Positions 10,041 to 22,110 are shown, counted from the first letter of the stretch. The stretch is DNA of 64,000 bases from Leptobrachium leishanense (GCA_009667805.1 CM019069.1:99731204-99795203); one strand, 5' to 3'. Made by a program: numbers and translations. Notes: generated from the letters alone by a model not told the origin.

Positions 10041-11843
10041 ATGTCAGAGTCAGAATCTGAGACTCAGGAAGATGTAGAGATACATACTAATCAAATAATA
10101 TTGATAGATGTTATGTCTTATCTAAAGGACAAGTTACACGTCACAGACGATTTATTTGAATGGATAAAAGAATTGCAATCAAATATATCGAATTATATTG
10201 ATTCAATCTGGTCAGATCAATCAAATTTTCTTGAGTGTTTGCGAAAGATAAGTGCAGCCACAAATAAAAAGGACAAAGAAATGTTTGCTTTAAAAATTGT
10301 GCCTGAATGCATATACTTGATCGCAGAAATGAACAAGAGATTGAATGATGACAAAGAAACCAGAGACAGATTAGAAAATAAAAATTGTGACTTGCATGAA
10401 ACCGTAAATAAATTAAAGATGAGTCAGAACGAATGATAATGGAGTTAAAAGTGTATGCAAAAGAAAAAGATCAAATGCAAGATGAGATTGCTCAATTATC
10501 CAAATTAAATAAGGAGCTAAACAAACAATTGGCGAGAATGAAACGCGAACATGAGAAATTCGCTGATGAGTTACGGCAGGTTGAAACTGATGTTCGAAGG
10601 GTTAAGATTCTTCGTTAGAGAAGTTCCTTTGAAAGCTTTAAGCTATATATCACTGATAAGACCTGATGACGGCTCTGTGTATCTGAAAAGCCAGAATGAG
10701 CAGAGCGAATGTGAAAGTGAAACTAAATCTCATGATGAAAAAAGAGTAAAACCTCTTACAAAGGAGTATTTCAAATCACATCACTCTAGCCAGCCACAGC
10801 CTATTAAGAAATATCATAAAGTGAATGATTTAACGAAAATTATTAATTTCCTCAAAACCTCAGTAGGTATTTTTGATGTTAAGGCATCATCAAGAATAAT
10901 AAATCATTTATCGATGTTTGAAGAAGCTGTGGAAATAATGGGAATAGATTCAGATGCTCAGAAAATTGAGTTGATTCCATGGGTCTTTGAAAGTAAACAT
11001 AGGTATTTTTTCCAGTCTTTAAAAGAATCTGGTATAAGGAAATGGAGTAAAGTAGTTTCTGAGGTCAAATCTGAATTTGGGCCTCACCGTACCAGTCAAG
11101 CTGCGAAAAGAGCAATTTTTAACTCTAAAATGCAGACCTAATCAAAGCCCCCGTGAATTTCTTTCAGTCCTTAAAAATGCGTACAGCTTGGCTGAAAGAA
11201 ACCCAGATTTTGAAAACCCTGAATTTATCCAATTATTTTATGACGCATTGCCAAATAAAATAAAGGTCATTTTGGCAAGAGATTATGACCCGAGAAATGG
11301 TTTGGATTGGGTACTAAAAGAAAGTATGACCCTATTTACTGTATTTGAATATAGTGAAGAACTCAGGGGAAAAGAGTGAAAAACTCACCTGAGGAAATAG
11401 CGGAAATTCACGCTAAAAAGGGCGATATTAAATTTGAGTCCCACAAAAAGAGTTATGCGGAAATATTGCGTGACTCCATACCCCAAAGGGAAAAATCCAA
11501 GCCAGATCAGGAAAAAGGGTTTGCCAGAGAAAATTCAGGAAGTAAATTTAAATCTAGGAAGCAATGGGTACCTAGAAGTCAGTGGGTTAAATCAAGGGAA
11601 AATGTACCTAGACAGGAAACAACCAGAGGTAAGACTGAATCTGATGCGTCTGATAATGCGCAAGCTTCGTCCCCAAGGACGAATAGAAAGCGGAGATATA
11701 ATGTACGCCAGCGTATGGGTCAAATGCAGGAAGATTTCTGTGTGCTGACAGAAAAACTGGATCAGATCACTCAGTTGATGACTGGAAATAACCCTGGTCA
11801 GGTTGTAAGCGATGCAACACCTGCAGCCCCACCCAACCAGTGA
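10041..11843 (+). pseudogene. Retroviral-type gag, frame-broken
   Basis: The likely start is the ATG at 10041 (MSESESETQEDVEIH). The product begins with an acidic leader and a long coiled-coil, hydrophilic segment (to about 10618). A capsid-like region follows (10551-11380), with motifs such as IELIPWVFESKHRYFF and NQSPREFLSVLKNAYSLAER. A basic tail rich in Lys, Arg, Ser and Pro (11376-11840) would bind RNA. No CCHC zinc knuckle is evident. The reading frame changes at least four times (near 10433, 10600, 11100 and 11377), so it is inactive. Neighbouring repeats aside, its only partner is the protease directly downstream. It ends in CAG TGA CTA G, a leaky stop context. Confidence 0.75.
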
Positions 11844-11847
11844 CTAG
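11841..11847 (+). promoter_or_regulatory. Possible readthrough stop TGA-CTAG between gag and protease
   Basis: The gag frame stops at TGA (11841-11843). The same frame continues for about 175 codons into the protease. The stop is followed by CTAG, the context known to give the highest natural UGA readthrough in animals. Gag-pol readthrough in the same frame is typical of gamma- and epsilon-like retroviruses, though usually at UAG. Confidence 0.55.
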
Positions 11848-12440
11848 ATGATGTTTCTGATGAAGTAACCAGTATCCATGAAAATTTACCAGAAAGTGAT
11901 GATGAAATGATTAATACAAATGTTTGTATGGTTGACGGTTTAAACCATTCCCTGCAAAGAGAAGGAAAATGTATTTTATCTCCCCAGACTAAGTGCGAGC
12001 AAGCTGAGAAGACTGGATCCGAAATGGACAGCACAGCTGCCAAAAGCACGTTTGAGAGAGCAAAATCAGTTGGTAAAATCTGTCAAAAACCTAATTTCAT
12101 ATCTCACTCTAAATTTCTCTGTAAATTGCATAGCATTGAAGACCGATATTATGTGAATGTAGAATTACAAGATAATTTACCACATATTCCGTCCTTGCTA
12201 GACACTGGAAGCCAGGTTACGTTAATATCAGCACATTATTTTGAACAGGTCCAAGAACTGTCCTCCAGGAAGCCTAGATTAGATAAATCTAATGCTAATC
12301 TAGTGAGTGTGAGTGGCACATCTCTGAAAGTTCTGGCACGGCTAAATTGGATTTTAAATTGGGGAATAAAGTAATTCGGCATCCAACACTTGTTGTGGAT
12401 CTGCCCCAAAATCGCCTAATTATTGGAATGGACCTTCTCA
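11844..12440 (+). pseudogene. Retroviral aspartic protease, truncated
   Basis: In frame with the end of gag across the TGA, an acidic linker (LDDVSDEVTSIHENLP) leads to a protease core with LLDTGSQVTLIS near 12196-12231. This holds the catalytic DTG triad, equivalent to DSG/DTG of other retroviral proteases. A one-base frame change near 12345 moves the reading frame. The late family motif RLIIGMDLLKRLNP is readable at about 12410-12450. The element then stops at the minisatellite before any reverse transcriptase. It would cleave gag polyproteins in an intact virus. Here it is a fossil. Confidence 0.75.
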
Positions 12441-13559
12441 AAAGGTTAAATCCAATCCATGAGCTGGGGCACTATATCCATGAGCTGGGGCAGTATCCAT
12501 GAGCTGCTGGGGCAGTATCCATGAGCTGCTGGGGCAGTATCCATGAGCTGCTGGGGCAATATCCATGAGCTGCTGGGGCAGTATCCATGAGCTGCTGGGG
12601 CAAATCCATGAGCTGCTGGGGCAAATCCATGAGCTGGGGCATTATCCATGAGCTGGGGCCATTATCCATGAGCTGGCGCAATATCCATGAGCTGGGGCAA
12701 TATCCATGAGCTGGGGCATATCCATGAGCTGCTGGGGCAAATCCATGAGCTGGGGCATATCCATGAGCTGCTGGGGCAAATCCATGAGCTGCTGGGGCAT
12801 ATCCATGAGCTGGGGCAAATCCATGAGCTGGGGCATATCCATGAGCTGCTGGGGCACTATATCCATGAGCTGGGGCACTATATCCATGAGCTGCTGGGGC
12901 AAATCCATGAGCTGCTGGGGCAGTATCCATGAGCTGGGGCACTATATCCATGAGCTGGGGCAAATCCATGAGCTGGGGCATATCCATGTGCTCGGGCAGT
13001 ATCCATGAGCTGGGGCATTATCCATGAGCTGGGGCAATATCCATGAGCTGCTGGGGCAGTATATCCATGAGCTGCTGGGGCAGTATATCCATGAGCTGCT
13101 GGGGCAGTATATCCATGAGCTGCTGGGGCATATCCATGAGCTGCTGGGGCATATCCATGAGCTGCTGGGGCAAATCCATGAGCTGGGGCATATCCATGAG
13201 CTGCTGGGGCAAATCCATGAGCTGCTGGGGCAAATCCATGAGCTGCGGGCAAATCCATGAGCTGGGGCAAATCCATGAGCTGGGGCATATCCATGAGCTG
13301 CTGGGGCAGTATATCCATGAGCTGGGGCACTATATCCATGAGCTGCTGGGGCAAATCCATGAGCTGCTGGGGCAAATCCATGAGCTGCTGGGGCAGTGTC
13401 CATGAGCTGGGGCACTATATCCATGAGCTGGGGCAATATCCATGAGCTGGGGGCAATATCCATGAGCTGGGGCAATATCCATGAGCTGGGGGCAATATCC
13501 ATGAGCTGGGGCATATCCATGAGCTGCTGGGGAAAATCCATGAGCTGGGGCATATCCAT

Positions 13560-15990
13560 GAGCTGCTAGGGCAATATCCATGAGCTGGGGCAATATCCAT
13601 GAGCTGGGGGCAATATCCAAGAGCTGGGGCACATCCATGAGCTGCTGGGGCAAATCCATGAGCTGGGGCACTATATTCATGAGCTGCTGGGGCAAATCCA
13701 TGAGCTGCTGGGGCAAATCCACGAGCTGCTGGGGCAGTATCCATGAGCTGGGGCACTATATCCATGAGCTGGGGCATATTCATGAGCTGCTGGGCAGTAT
13801 CCATGAGCTGCTGGGGCAATATCCATGAGCTGCTGGGGCAGTATCCATGAGCTGCTGGGGCAAATCCATGAGCTGGGGCATTATCCATGAGCTGGGGCCA
13901 TTATACATGAGCTGGGGCAATATCCATGAGCTGGGGCAATATCCATGAGCTGGGGCATATCCATGAGCTGCTGCAGCAAATCCATGAGCTGGGGCATATC
14001 CATGAGCTGCTGGGGCAAATCCATGAGCTGCTGGGGCATATCTATGAGCTGGGGCAAATCCATGAGCTGGGGCATATCCATGAGCTGGGGCACTATATCC
14101 ATGAGTTGGGGCACTATATCCATGAGCTGCTGGGGCAAATCCATGAGCTGCTGGGGCAGTATCCATGAGCTGGGGCACTACATCCATGAGCTGGGGCAAA
14201 TCCATGAGCTGGGGCATATCCATGTGCCGGGCAGTATCCATGAGCTGGGGCATTATCCATGAGCTGGGGCAATATCCATGAGCTGCTGGGGCAGTATATC
14301 CATGAGCCGCTGGGGCAGTATCCATGAGCTGGGGCACTATATCCATGAGCTGCTGGGGCATATCCATGAGCTGCTGGGGCATATCCAGGAGCTGCTGGGG
14401 CAAATCCATGAGCTGGGGCATATCCATAAGCTGCTGGGGCAAATCCATGAGCTGCTGGGGCAAATCCATGAGCTAGGGCATATCCATGAGCTGCTGGGGC
14501 AGTATATCCATGAGCTGGGGCACTATATCCATGAGCTGCTGGGGCAAATCCATGAGCTGCTGGGGCAAATCCATGAGCTGCTGGGGCAGTGTCCATGAGC
14601 TGGGGCACTATATCCATGAGCTGGGGCAATTCCATGAGCTGGGGCATATCCATGTGCTGGGGCAGTATCCATGAGCTGCTGCTGGGCAGTATCCATGAGC
14701 TGCTGGGGCAAATCCATGAGCTGGGGCATATCCATTAGCTGGGGGCAATATCCATGAGCTGGGGCAATATGCATGAGCTGGGGGCAATATCCATGAGCTG
14801 GGGCAATATCCATGAGCTGGGGGCAATATCCAAGAGCTGGGGCACATCCATGAGCTGCTGGGGCAAATCCATGAGCTGGGGCACTATATTCATGAGCTGC
14901 TGGGGCAAATCCATGAGCTGCTGGGGCAAATCCACGAGCTGCTGGGGCAGTATCCATGAGCTGGGGCACTATATCCATGAGCTGGGGCATATTCATGAGC
15001 TGCTGGGGCAGTATCCATGAGCTGCTGGGGCAATATCCATGAGCTGCTGGGGCAGTATCCATGAGCTGCTGGGGCAAATCCATGAGCTGGGGCATTATCC
15101 ATGAGCTGGGGCCATTATACATGAGCTGGGGCAATATCCATGAGCTGGGGCAATATCCATGAGCTGGGGCATATCCATGAGCTGCTGCAGCAAATCCATG
15201 AGCTGGGGCATATCCATGAGCTGCTGGGGCAAATCCATGAGCTGCTGGGGCATATCTATGAGCTGGGGCAAATCCATGAGCTGGGGCATATCCATGAGCT
15301 GCTGGGGCACTATATCCATGAGTTGGGGCACTATATCCATGAGCTGGGGCAAATCCATGAGCTGCTGGGCAGTATCCATGAGCTGGGGCACTACATCCAT
15401 GAGCTGGGGCAAATCCATGAGCTGGGGCATATCCATGTGCTCGGGCAGTATCCATGAGCTGGGGCATTATCCATGAGCTGGGGCAATATCCATGAGCTGC
15501 TGGGGCAGTATATCCATGAGCCGCTGGGGCAGTATCCATGAGCTGGGGCACTATATCCATGAGCTGCTGGGGCATATCCATGAGCTGCTGGGGCATATCC
15601 AGGAGCTGCTGGGGCAAATCCATGAGCTGGGGCATATCCATAAGCTGCTGGGGCAAATCCATGAGCTGCTGGGGCAAATCCATGAGCTAGGGCATATCCA
15701 TGAGCTGCTGGGGCAGTATATCCATGAGCTGGGGCACTATATCCATGAGCTGCTGGGGCAAATCCATGAGCTGCTGGGGCAAATCCATGAGCTGCTGGGG
15801 CAGTGTCCATGAGCTGGGGCACTATATCCATGAGCTGGGGCAATTCCATGAGCTGGGGCATATCCATGTGCTGGGGCAGTATCCATGAGCTGCTGGGGCA
15901 GTATCCATGAGCTGCTGGGGCAAATCCATGAGCTGGGGCATATCCATTAGCTGGGGGCAATATCCATGAGCTGGGGCAATATGCATGAGC
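13560..15990. repeat. Tandem duplication of a 1,214-bp block inside the array
   Basis: Rare unit variants recur at a constant offset of 1,213-1,214 bp. CTGCTGCAGCAAATCC occurs at 13968 and 15182, and the AATATCCAAGAGCTGG marker at 13612 and 14825. The 106-codon stretch starting at 14278 is repeated without change at 15492. Array growth therefore involves kilobase blocks as well as single units. Edges are approximate. Confidence 0.85.
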
Positions 15991-18605
15991 TGGGGGCAAT
16001 ATCCATGAGCTGGGGCAATATCCATGAGCTGGGGGCAATATCCATGAGCTGGGGGCAATATCCATGAGCTGGGGCATATCCATCAGCTGCTGGGGCAAAT
16101 CCATGAGCTGGGGCATATCCATGAGCTGCTGGGACAAATCCATGAGCTGCTGGGGCAAATCCATGAGCTGGGGCAATATCCATGAGCTGGGACAATATCC
16201 ATGAGCTGGGGGCAAAATCCAAGAGCTGGGGCATATCCATGAGCTGCTGGGGCAAATCCATGAGCTGCTGGGGCAAATCCATGAGCTGCTGGGGCAAATC
16301 CATGAGCTGCTGGGGCAGTGTCCATGAGCTGGGGCACTATATCCATGAGCTGGGGCAATTCCATGAGCTGGGGCATATCCATGTGCTGGGGCAGTATCCA
16401 TGAGCTGCTGGGGCAGTATCCATGAGCTGCTGGGGCAAATCCATGAGCTGCTGGGGCAGTATCCATGAGCTGGGGCACTATATCCATGAGCTGGGGCATA
16501 TCCATGATCTGCTGGGGCAGTATCCATGAGCTGCTGGGGCAAATCCATGAGCTGGGGCATATCCATGAGCTGGGGCAACATCCATGAGCTGGGGCAATAT
16601 CCATGAGCTGGGGCATATCCATGAGCTGCTGGGGCAAATCCATGAGCTGGGGCATATCCATGAGCTGCTGGGGCAAATCCATGAGCTGCTGGGGCAAATC
16701 CATGAGCTGGGGCATATCCATGAGCTGGGGCAAATCCATGAGCTGGGGCATATCCATGAGCTGCTGGGGCACTATATCCATGAGCTGGGGCACTATATCC
16801 ATGAGCTGGGGCATATCCATGTGCTGGGGCAGTATCCTTGAGCTGGGGCATATCCATGTGCTGGGGCAGTATCCTTGAGCTGGGGCATTATCCATGAGCT
16901 GGGGCCATTATCCATGAGCTGGGGCAATATCCATGAGCTGGGGCCATTATCCATGAGCTGGGGCATTATCCATGAGCTGGGGCAATATCCATGAGCTGGG
17001 GTCATTATCCATGAGCTGGGGCCATTATCCATGAGCTGGGGCCATTATCCATGAGCTGGGCCATTATCCATGAGCTGGGGCAATATCCATGAGCTGGGGG
17101 CAATATCCATGAGTTGGGGCATATCCATGAGCTGCTGGGGCAAATCAATGAGCTGGGGCAAATCCATGAGCTGGGGCATTATCCATGAGCTGGGGCCATT
17201 ATCCATGAGCTGGGGCCATTATCCATGAGCTGGGTCAATATCCATGAGTTGGGGCATATCCATGAGCTGCTGGGGCAAATCCATGAGCTGGGGCAAATCC
17301 ATGAGCTGGGGCATTATCCATGAGCTGGGGCCATTATCCATGAGCTGGGGCAATATCCATGAGCTGGGGGCAATATCCATGATCTGGGGCATATCCATGA
17401 GCTGGGGCATATCCATGAGCTGGGGCATTATCCATGAGCTGGGGCCATTATCCATGAGCTGGGGCCATTATCCATGAGCTGGGGCAATATCCATGAGCTG
17501 GGGCAATATCCATGAGCTGGGGGCAATATCCATGAGCTGCTGGGGCAAATCCATGAGCTGGGGCAAATCCATGAGCTGGGGCATATCCATGAGCTGGGGC
17601 ATATCCATGATCTGGGGCATATCCATGAGCTGCTGGGGCATATCCATGAGCTGCTGGGGCATATCCATGAGCTGCTGGGGCAGTATATCCATGAGCTGGG
17701 GCACTATATCCATGAGCTGGGGCACTATATCCATGAGCTGCTGGGGCACTATATACATGAGCTGCTGGGGCACTATATTCATGAGCTGCTGGGGCACTAT
17801 ATCCATGATTTGCTGGGGCACTATATCCATGAGCTGCTGGGGCAGTATCCATGAGCTGGGGCACTATATCCATGAGCTGGGGCACTATATCCATGTGCTG
17901 GGACATATCCATGAGCTGCTGGGGCATATCCATGAGCTGCTGGGGCATATCCATGAGCTGCTGGGGCAAATCCATGAGCTGGGGCATATCCATGAGCTGC
18001 TGGGGCAAATCCATGAGCTGCTGGGGCAAATCCATGAGCTGGGGCAAATCCATGAGCTAGGGCATATCCATGAGCTGGGGCACTATATCCATGAGCTGCT
18101 GGGGCAAATCCATGAGCTGCTGGGGCAAATCCATGAGCTGCTGGGGCAGTGTCCATGAGCTGGGGCAAATCCATGAGCTGGGGCATATCCATGTGCTGGG
18201 GCAGTATCCATGAGCTGCTGGGGTAAATCCATGAGCTGGGGCATATCCATGAGCTGGGGCATTATCCATGAGCTGGGGGCAATATCCATGAGCTGGGGCA
18301 ATATCCATGAGCTGGGGGCAATATCCATGAGCTGGGGCATATCCATGAGCTGGGGCATATCCATGAGCTGCTGGGGCAAATCCATGAGCTGGGGCATATC
18401 CATGAGCTGCTGGGACAAATCCATGAGCTGCTGGGGCAAATCCATGAGCTGGGGCAATATCCATGAGCTGGGGCAATATCCATGAGCTGGGGGCAATATC
18501 CAAGATCTGGGGCATATCCATGAGCTGCTGGGGCAAATCCATGAGCTGGGGCACTATATTCATGAGCTGCTGGGGCAAATCCATGAGCTGCTGGGGCAAA
18601 TCCAT

Positions 18606-18935
18606 GAGCTTCTGGGGCAGTATCCATGAGCTGGGGCACTATATCCATGAGCTGGGGCATATCCATGAGCTGCTGGGGTAGTATCCATGTGCTGCTGGGG
18701 CAATATCCATGAGCTGCTGGGGCAGTATCCATGAGCTGCTGGGGCAAATCCATGAGCTGGGCATATCCATGAGCTTCTGGGGCAGTATCCATGAGCTGGG
18801 GCACTATATCCATGAGCTGGGGCATATCCATGAGCTGCTGGGGTAGTATCCATGTGCTGCTGGGGCAATATCCATGAGCTGCTGGGGCAGTATCCATGAG
18901 CTGCTGGGGCAAATCCATGAGCTGGGCATATCCAT
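18606..18935. repeat. 165-bp tandem duplication inside the array
   Basis: The rare GAGCTTCTGGGG unit and the following string of units (including GGGGTAGTATCCATGTGC) occur at 18606 and again at 18771, offset 165 bp. The second copy is directly adjacent. Confidence 0.8.
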
Positions 18936-20819
18936 GAGCTGGGGCATTATCCATGAGCTGGGGCATTATCCATGAGCTGGGGCCATTATCCATGAGCTGG
19001 GGCCATTATCCATGAGCTGGGGCAATGTCCATGAGCTGGGGCATATCCATGAGCTGGGGCATATCCATGAGCTGGGGCATATCCATGAGCTGCTGGGGCA
19101 AATCCATGAGCTGCTGGGGCAAATCCATGAGCTGGGGCATATCCATGAGCTGGGGCACTATATCCATGAGCTGCTGGGGCAAATCCATGAGCTGCTGGGG
19201 CAAATCCATGAGCTGCTGGGGCAAATCCATGAGCTGCTGGGGCAAATCCATGAGCTGCTGGGGCAGTGTCCCTGAGCTGGGGCACAATATCCATGAGCTG
19301 CTGGGGCAAATCCATGAGCTGGGGCATATCCATGAGCTGGGGCATTATCCATGAGCTGGGGGCAATATCCATGAGCTGGTGCAATATCCATGAGCTGGGG
19401 GCAATATCCATGAGCTGGGGCATATCCATGAGCTGCTGGGGCAAATCCATGAGCTGGGGCATATCCATGAGCTGCTGGGACAAATCCATGAGCTGCTGGG
19501 ACAAATCCATGAGCTGGGGCAATATCCATGAGCTGGGGCAATATCCAAGAGCTGGGGGCAATATCCAAGAGCTGGGGCATATCCATGAGCTGCTGGGGCA
19601 AATCCATGAGCTGGGGCACTATATTCATGAGCTGCTGGGGCAAATCCATGAGTTGCTGGGGCAAATCCATGAGCTTCTGGGGCAGTATCCATGAGCTGGG
19701 GCACTATATCAATGAGCTGGGGCATATCCATGAGCTGCTGGGGCAGTATCCATGTGCTGCTGGGGCAATATCCATGAGCTGCTGGGGAAGTATCCATGAG
19801 CTGCTGGGGCAAATCCATGAGCTGGGGCATATCCATGAGCTGGGGCATTATCCATGAGCTGGGGCCATTATCAATGAGCTGGGGCACTATATCCATGAGC
19901 TGGGGCATATCCATGAGCTGCTGGGGCAGTATCCATGTGCTGCTGGGGCAATATCCATGAGCTGCTGGGGAAGTATCCATGAGCTGCTGGGGCAAATCCA
20001 TGAGCTGGGGCATTATCCATGAGCTGGGGCATTATCCATGAGCTGGGGCCATTATCCATGAGCTGGGGCCATTATCCATGAGCTGGGGCAATATCCATGA
20101 GCTGGGGCAATATCCATGAGCTGGGGCATATCCATGAACTGTTGGGGCAAATCCATGAGCTGGGGCATATCCATGAGCTGGGGCATATCCATGAGCTGCT
20201 GGGGCAAATCCATGAGCTGCTGGGGCAAATCCTTGAGCTGGGGCATATCCATGAGCTGGGGCAAATCCATGAGCTGGGGCATATCCATGAGCTGCTGGGG
20301 CACTATATCCATGAGCTGGGGCACTATATCCATGAGCTGCTGGGGCAAATCAATGAGCTGCTGGGGCAGTATCCATGAGCTGGGGCACTATATCCATGAG
20401 CTGGGGCAAATCCATGAACTGGGGCATATCCATGTGCTGGGGCAGTATCCATGAGCTGGGGCATTATCCATGAGCTGGGGCCAATATCCATGAGCTGGGG
20501 CAATATCCATGAGCTGGGGCATATCCATGAGCTGCTGGGGCAAATCCATGAGCTGGGGCATATCCATGAGCTGCTGGGGCAAATCCATGAGCTGCTGGGG
20601 CAAATCCATGAGCTGGGGCAGTATCCATGAGCTGGGGCATATCCATGAGCTGGGGCAGTATATCCATGAGCTGCTGGGGCAGTATATCCATGAGCTGCTG
20701 GGGCAGTATATCCATGAGCTGCTGGGGCAGTATATCCATGAGCTGCTGGGGCAGTATCCATGTGCTGTGGGCAATATCTATGAGCTGGGGCATTATTCAT
20801 GAGCTGGGGCATTATCCAT

Positions 20820-21300
20820 GAGCTGGGGCATTATCCATGAGAGGAGCTGGGGCAAAATCCATGAGAGGAGCTGGGGCAGTATATCCATGAGAGGAGCTGG
20901 GGCAGTATATCCATGAGAGGAGCTGGGGCAGTATATCCATGAGAGCAGCTGGGGCAGTATATCCATGAGAGGAGCTGGGGCAGTATATCCATGAGAGGAG
21001 CTGGGGCAATATACATGAGAGGAGCTGGGGCAGTATATCCATGAGAGGAGCTGGGGCAGTATATCCATGAGAGCAGCTGGGGCAGTATATCCATGAGAGG
21101 AGCTGGGGCAGTATATCCATGAAAGCAGCTGGGGCAGTATATCCATGAGAGGAGCTGGGGCAAAATCCATGAGAGGAGCTGGGGCAAAATCCATGAGAGG
21201 AGCTGGGGCAAAATCCTTGAGAGGAGCTGGGGCAATATCCATGAGAGGAGCTGGGGCAATATCCATGAGAGCTGCTGGGGCAATATCCATGAGATGAGCT
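20820..21300 (-). repeat. 27-bp GAGAGGAGCTGGGGCA sub-array
   Basis: About 18 units of ATCCATGAGAGGAGCTGGGG plus CAGTATAT or CAAA. Each carries an extra AGAGG relative to the rest of the array. A few have GAGAGCAGC. This block lies near the right edge of the array and is more uniform than the edge beyond it. Confidence 0.9.
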
Positions 21301-22110
21301 GGGGCAATATCCATGAGAGGAGCTGGGGCAATATCCATGAGAGCTGCTGGGGCATATCCATGTGTGCTGGGGGCAGTATCCATGTGTGCTTGGAGCAGTA
21401 TCCATGTGTGCTTGGGGCAGTATCCATGTGTGTTGGGGGCATATCCAAGAGAGCTGGGGCAATATCCATGTGTGATCTGGTCTGGGGCAATATATCCATG
21501 TGCGAGCTGAGGCGCAATATATCCATATGTGAGCTGGGGCAATATATATCCAAGGGTGAGCTGCTGGGGGCAATATATAATTGTGAACTGGGGCAATATA
21601 TCCATATGTGTGCTGGGGCAATATATATCCATGGGTGAGCTGCTGGGGGCAATATATATCTATGGGTGAGCTGCTGGGGGCAATATATATCCATGGGTGA
21701 GCTGCTGGGGGCAATATATCCAGAGCGGCTGGGGGCAATATATATCCATGTGTGCTTTCACTGCCTTCGAACAGGCATCGTACTTGCTGGCAGTTGGCGA
21801 AAAGTTGTGTGAGCATATGAGAGAGCTCCACAGCAATAAACCTCACAGTAATGTGTGCTGTGTGTATGAGCATTCAGTCTTATATGGGAGTACTGATTTA
21901 GAAGTAAGAGTAGTTAAAAAAAATCCGGAAAACTTGGGGGGGGGTGACACCATAAGTTACCGCACCGGGTGACACCAACCCTAGTGACACCACTGATGAT
22001 ACCTACTCTCTAACAAAGGAGACCCTCATGCACTCTCAAATCTTAATTGACTAATATTCTCACTGGATCACTAATTCACTCTGGTACTCCCAGATATTCA
22101 GAGATACACT

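Larger units (their letters stand above)
8021..12446 (+). mobile_element. 5' half of an endogenous retrovirus-like element
   Basis: Order: LTR start TGTCGGGTATATTAG at 8021, promoter near 8668-8690, a long AT-rich leader, gag (10041-11843), protease (11844 onward), then an abrupt end at 12446 inside the region just after the protease. No reverse transcriptase, integrase, envelope or 3' LTR is present. The 3' break runs straight into the minisatellite with overlap AATCCA (..TTAAATCCA|ATCCATGAGC), as expected of an end-joining deletion. The LTR/leader boundary is unclear. ATTGGAGGC recurs at 9769, 9816 and 9889 and might mark the primer-binding area. Confidence 0.75.
12447..21750 (-). repeat. 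9.3-kb GAGCTGGGGC minisatellite
   Basis: Plus-strand units are ATCCATGAGCTG, optional CTG, GGGC, then a short linker: AA, AT, AAT, ATT, CATT, ACTAT, AGT or AGTAT. Units are 18-24 bp and number several hundred (estimated from length, not counted). From 20820 to 21300 a 27-bp variant takes over (next entry). From about 21300 to 21750 units become irregular with GTGTGCTTGG and GGGTGAGCTGCTGGGGGCAA forms. Every unit has AGCT and a G4-G5 run on the plus strand. Long frames on both strands are artefacts. Confidence 0.97.
7448..21995. mobile_element. 14.5-kb hAT-like element filled with minisatellite
   Basis: Termini are CAGTGGCGTCGCTACG (7448) and, read inward from the right end, CAGTGGTGTCACTAGG (21995). 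They are flanked by a perfect 8-bp duplication ATGATACC (7440-7447 and 21996-22003). Eight-base duplications and CAG..CTG ends are hallmarks of hAT transposons. No transposase is visible, so it is non-autonomous. Internally it has a foldback (7494-7706), the first part of a minisatellite (7722-8020), a truncated provirus (8021-12446), the main minisatellite (12447-21750) and a 245-bp unique right end. It is unusually long for a non-autonomous hAT even after subtracting the 4.4-kb provirus. Confidence 0.8.

Noticed and set aside
12446..21694. Dozens of frames of HGYAPAHG, LPQQLMD and IHELLGQ type on both strands
   Set aside because: All lie in the minisatellite and are direct translations of the 18-24-bp unit.
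12447..21750. CRISPR array
   Set aside because: Repeats are contiguous with 2-5-base linkers and no unique spacers, and the window is eukaryotic.
12447..21750. Classical G-quadruplex array
   Set aside because: G4 runs are separated by 14-20 bases, longer than standard quadruplex loops. Non-canonical folding is not excluded.
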